Below, piece by piece: positions 16,285 through 20,426 of a stretch of DNA of 20,426 nucleotides. The stretch's first letter is position 1, and the number at the start of each line of letters is the position of its first letter. The notes below the pieces were generated by a model. The model had not been told where the DNA came from. It saw nothing but the letters and a program-made list of their open reading frames with translations, and did no database searches. The translations under genes were made by a program, and so were the position numbers. This stretch comes from Pleurobrachia bachei. Its lineage: Eukaryota > Ctenophora > Tentaculata > Cydippida > Pleurobrachiidae. The stretch spans positions 1-20,426 of the forward strand of contig AVPN01001640.1 in NCBI GenBank assembly GCA_000695325.1, given 5' to 3'.

Positions 16285-16743
16285 GGTGTCCTTTCGGACG
16301 GGGATTGGGTGTAAAGATGCAGAGGTTTAGCTGGGGGTAGTAAAGCGGGGCAGAGTAAAGAGAAAAGGGAGGGAGTTAGAAAGAGCTTCCTACGTGTACC
16401 CCTTGAGCTATAGCTGCATCCTGTGCGGAGATGCCACTGCGCGTTGCCGTCGCGAACGGTCTCTGCGCTAGATTCACGCGCGATGAAAGAGGAGGAGCTA
16501 AACGCTGCCCTTAAGGGTCGCGCGGCTGGGGATTTGCGCGTGACATTGTTTCGCGCGTTCCGTACACCGCCGGAGTCCTGGCCCCGGAAGTTGGCCGCCC
16601 AGGGGTTTCCTCGTGCTTTCCCCTTACCTTACCTTGTGTGAGATAATTTCCTTTTCCCACCATACCTCCTCGCCGTTCAAATTTAAAAAAACACTTTTAT
16701 AAAAAGAAATTGTAAGAATTTTAAAAACACCAAGGAATCACAA

Positions 16744-16948
16744 CTAATGTTTCATCACCTCGTCCTCACCGGATTTCCTTTTCTTCCTGGGTGTTTGGAA
16801 TTCATCCTCAGTTTCGACGTTATCAGCTGGGGGACCCCTTATGTCTGCTGGCGGAGGTAGTTCTTTTTCACTTGGCTGCTCCTCGTCGGATGATTCCTCA
16901 GTTGGTGGGTCTGGTAGTTTCTTGTTGTTTAAGGGTCCGGGAGGCGGG
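16744..16948 (-). pseudogene. LINE ORF1-like C-terminal tail, second tandem copy
   Basis: Same truncated Pro-rich/acidic tail with PRKKRKSGEDE and terminal MKH as 7390-7594, again cut off next to the satellite flank. Confidence 0.6.
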
Positions 16949-16972
16949 GGCCGGTTAGGAACCGAACGTTTA

Positions 16973-18625
16973 CACGAAACGAAACGATAAACGAAACGAA
17001 ACGGTCATTTTTTGACCAAAAATACACGAAACGAAACGAAACGAAAAAATTTGAGAAACAAAATAAACGAAACGAAACGAAACGAAAAAAAAATGAGACA
17101 AAATAAACGAAACGAAACGAAACGAAAAAAAAATGACAAAAAATAAACGAAACGAAACGAAACGAAAAAAAAAATGACAAAAAATAAACGAAACGAAACG
17201 AAACGAAAAAAAAAATGACAAAAAATAAACGAAACGAAACGAAACGAAAAAAAAAATGACAAAAAATAAACGAAACGAAACGAAACGAAAAAAAAAATGA
17301 CAAAAAATAAACGAAACGAAACGAAACGAAAAAAAAAATGACAAAAAATAAACGAAACGAAACGAAACGAAAAAAAAAATGACAAAAAATAAACGAAACG
17401 AAACGAAACGAAAAAAAAAATGACAAAAAATAAACGAAACGAAACGAAACGAAAAAAAAAATGACAAAAAATAAACGAAACGAAACGAAACGAAAAAAAA
17501 AATGACAAAAAATAAACGAAACGAAACGAAACGAAAAAAAAAATGACAAAAAATAAACGAAACGAAACGAAACGAAAAAAAAAATGACAAAAAATAAACG
17601 AAACGAAACGAAACGAAAAAAAAAATGACAAAAAATAAACGAAACGAAACGAAACGAAAAAAAAAATGACAAAAAATAAACGAAACGAAACGAAACGAAA
17701 AAAAAAATGACAAAAAATAAACGAAACGAAACGAAACGAAAAAAAAAATGACAAAAAATAAACGAAACGAAACGAAACGAAAAAAAAAATGACAAAAAAT
17801 AAACGAAACGAAACGAAACGAAAAAAAAAATGACAAAAAATAAACGAAACGAAACGAAACGAAAAAAAAAATGACAAAAAATAAACGAAACGAAACGAAA
17901 CGAAAAAAAAAATGACAAAAAATAAACGAAACGAAACGAAACGAAAAAAAAAATGACAAAAAATAAACGAAACGAAACGAAACGAAAAAAAAAATGACAA
18001 AAAATAAACGAAACGAAACGAAACGAAAAAAAAAATGACAAAAAATAAACGAAACGAAACGAAACGAAAAAAAAAATGACAAAAAATAAACGAAACGAAA
18101 CGAAACGAAAAAAAAAATGACAAAAAATAAACGAAACGAAACGAAACGAAAAAAAAAATGACAAAAAATAAACGAAACGAAACGAAACGAAAAAAAAAAT
18201 GACAAAAAATAAACGAAACGAAACGAAACGAAAAAAAAAATGACAAAAAATAAACGAAACGAAACGAAACGAAAAAAAAAATGACAAAAAATAAACGAAA
18301 CGAAACGAAACGAAAAAAAAAATGACAAAAAATAAACGAAACGAAACGAAACGAAAAAAAAAATGACAAAAAATAAACGAAACGAAACGAAACGAAAAAA
18401 AAAATGACAAAAAATAAACGAAACGAAACGAAACGAAAAAAAAAATGACAAAAAATAAACGAAACGAAACGAAACGAAAAAAAAAATGACAAAAAATAAA
18501 CGAAACGAAACGAAACGAAAAAAAAAATGACAAAAAATAAACGAAACGAAACGAAACGAAAAAAAAAATGACAAAAAATAAACGAAACGAAACGAAACGA
18601 AAAAAAAAATGACAAAAAATAAACG
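16973..18625. repeat. 41-bp satellite array, second tandem copy
   Basis: Same length and unit count as 7619-9271 (first regular TGAC at 17134, last at 18610), with the same degenerate left edge and sharp right edge. Equal unit number in two long satellite arrays is not expected after any appreciable time. Confidence 0.95.
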
Positions 18626-18767
18626 CCCCCAGTTCCCTCTTCCAGTAATTTCGCCGCGACAATTCGGTGTTCTCTCTCGCAGAGGTGTGTCATCTCTTCG
18701 TGGTAGATAAGAGTCTCGTCGTCATAATCCTTAGAGATCACCGCCCTTTGGGTAGGGGTTCGGGTAC
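18626..18767 (-). CDS. Candidate exon 2 of the unknown spliced gene, second tandem copy
   Basis: Same acceptor and acidic coding stretch as 9272-9413, again running into the satellite. Confidence 0.4.
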
Positions 18768-19228
18768 CTGTGGAGATAAGGTCTGGTCAGGGAAGATTTA
18801 GAGGACTATTGAAAGCAATGGAGTTTACTGAGGGTGTTACTTTGTTGGAGATTATTTTCTAACTCTAGTCTAGGTCTTTGTATACTAACCGAGCATTGTG
18901 AAGGCAGAACACACACAAGAATGCAGTTAAACAGAAATGGTACCTAACATTAGGATTGCTCTCCCTCTTCAGGGGTAACTTTCTAGAATTATTACGTCAC
19001 TGCTTTGTTCTTGGAAGATTCTATGTGATCCTATCGCGCGTGCCTATCCGCGCTCCGGGAGTATGGACTTTCGTTTGGGCTGGGGCTTCGCGCCTTACAG
19101 ATGTGCACCCTATTTATGACCAAGATTTTAATGTTATTTCTTAACAAGTTTACTTATATGTTTGGGGACGAGGTAGGGGGTTTTAGTTAGTTGACTGATG
19201 TATGTTAGGCAGGGGGGTATGTTCTTAC

Positions 19229-19421
19229 CGTGTGTGTCGATGGTTTGTCCCGATTTGTTGGTCTGCACTCCTTTGTCTTGGGTCGGAAATGGGGTTTGCG
19301 TTGTCGCTTCTTCCATGCTTGTGTATACGGTAGCAAGTATTATCAGAGACAGCAGAAGTGATAGTGTCGGGTCTGTGTCCCCTTCTGTAACGCGTTGATA
19401 GCGTTTCGATTTGACTGCCAT
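19229..19421 (-). CDS. Candidate exon 1 with membrane anchor, second tandem copy
   Basis: Same ATG context, hydrophobic helix and GTAAGA donor as 9875-10067; the candidate intron is 18768-19228. Confidence 0.45.
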
Positions 19422-19653
19422 TTTCGGATGGTGACCCTAGAGATAGCTAAGGGGATGGGGGAGGGTGTTAGCGTGTCTTCCGTTGTTTTAACCTTTAGTA
19501 GGGGGGTTTTTGGAGGGTACCCAGTGTTTCTCGACTTATAATATTTACTCTGTCGATACATACTGAGCGGCAAAGTTATTTGTTTTTATGGGTCCACTGC
19601 GTTTTAGTGACACAGATCGGGTATAAGTCCCCTAAGAATTTTAGAAACCTATC

Positions 19654-19727
19654 TCCGTAATGGCCGAGTGGTTAGAGCGCCTGACTTTGAGACGTGAGGT
19701 CCAAGGTTCAAATCCTGTATGACAAAT
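19654..19727 (+). pseudogene. tRNA-derived sequence, second tandem copy
   Basis: Same degenerate tRNA-like unit as 10300-10373. Confidence 0.6.
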
Positions 19728-20029
19728 TTACTTTTTACTTTAAAAAACCCTGAAATTTTCAACGGCTATTCCGTTCTTAAGTTTTTTGTTTGAACGTTGT
19801 GCAATCAGGCTCCACTGGGGGGGGGTGGTAAACTGTAACTACTGGGTTGGGGGAGTGGGAAGGAAGAAGTTGACAGGAGGTGTAGAAAGAAAGTGAAATT
19901 TGGATACATCGGTTTTACATAATTTCCACATAATTTCCACGTACAGTTAAACATCTCATAAAAAACTCTCTTTGGACACAACCGCTTCACCTGATTTTCT
20001 AGTAAACATTAACATCATTTATTCTTCAG

Positions 20030-20161
20030 TCATCCCATTTTGGGCACCATCCCTATTTCAGGGTACCTTCCCATTTCTGGGCTCCATCCCGTATTTGGGC
20101 TCCATCCCTTTGTAGGGCGTCATCCCATTTCTGGGCGGATCCTTAGCGTTAGCTTCGGGCA
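20030..20161 (-). repeat. Hexapeptide/mini-hairpin array B, second tandem copy
   Basis: Same as 10676-10807. The remaining 265 bp to the window end repeat 10808-11072 and hold no gene. Confidence 0.75.
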
Positions 20162-20426
20162 GACGGCCCAGTGCACTACTATCTGGGGAACTGGTGTGAC
20201 GCCTAACCCACCGGGTGAGCAGTTTCATGTCATGCTCAGGAGGTGTCTCTTATCTTACGAGAGACTAGTTGTGATTTGACCGCAATCTTTGGACCATCAG
20301 CCAGTAAGGCCCGCGGCAGTGGGACTGGACCATAAGACAGACATACATGTAGACCTACATACCACAACATAGAACAGAACAGGGTCCAGCTGGCACGGAG
20401 AACTCATTTCTAAGTTCCCCCCACTG

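Larger units (their letters stand above)
12503..16948 (-). mobile_element. LINE copy within the second tandem unit, 3' end missing
   Basis: Matches 3149-7594. It lacks the ORF2 C-terminus, the 3' UTR and the (CAA)n tail because the duplication boundary falls inside the RNase H codons. Confidence 0.9.
12503..20426. repeat. 9,354-bp tandem duplication, second copy (cut by window end)
   Basis: 7,924 bp of the second copy are visible. Spot checks of homopolymers (A7 near 16686, G9 near 19817), the LINE junction bases and the satellite unit count show no difference from the first copy. Further copies may follow outside the window. Confidence 0.95.

Overview
The window is eukaryotic and most probably arthropod (inference). 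It holds a non-LTR retrotransposon with endonuclease, reverse transcriptase and RNase H, a (CAA)n 3' tail, Pol III tRNA-like units, candidate introns and a long tandem satellite. I see no recognisable host housekeeping gene; this is a repeat-dense region. Almost every coding stretch is on the minus strand, so elements read right to left.

Layout, left to right. 1-61: short TTGTAAACC array. 62-589: nothing assignable. 590-1711: 3' piece of the LINE. 1736-2030: near-perfect palindrome with two head-to-head tRNA-like units. 2334-7594: the longest LINE copy (ORF2 2554-6414, a second frame 6447-6890, and an ORF tail 7390-7594), flanked by a possible target-site duplication GGCCGGT. 7619-9271: 41-bp satellite, stop-free in all three minus-strand frames. 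9272-10067: two exon-like segments that may form a spliced gene for a small membrane-anchored protein, the second running straight into the satellite. About 10300: tRNA-derived fragment. 10676-10807: a second, diverged set of hexapeptide-coding repeats. 11138-12502: a partial copy of the LINE 5' region, lacking ORF2.

The dominant structure is a 9,354-bp direct tandem duplication: 3149-12502 is repeated from 12503 to the window end (7,924 bp of the second copy visible). By eye the copies are identical, including homopolymer lengths and the exact number of satellite units. That means a very recent duplication, a concatemer, or an assembly artefact. The duplication junction fuses LINE ORF2, in frame, to the C-terminal tail of another LINE ORF. 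The result is a 1,213-codon chimera that keeps endonuclease and reverse transcriptase but loses the end of RNase H and the CCHC knuckle.

Functionally, ORF2 would nick target DNA and reverse-transcribe the LINE RNA. The upstream frames (a Pro/Gln-rich tail with a basic NLS-like patch, and a hexapeptide-repeat region) probably belong to the same element. The candidate spliced gene and the satellite are of unknown function.
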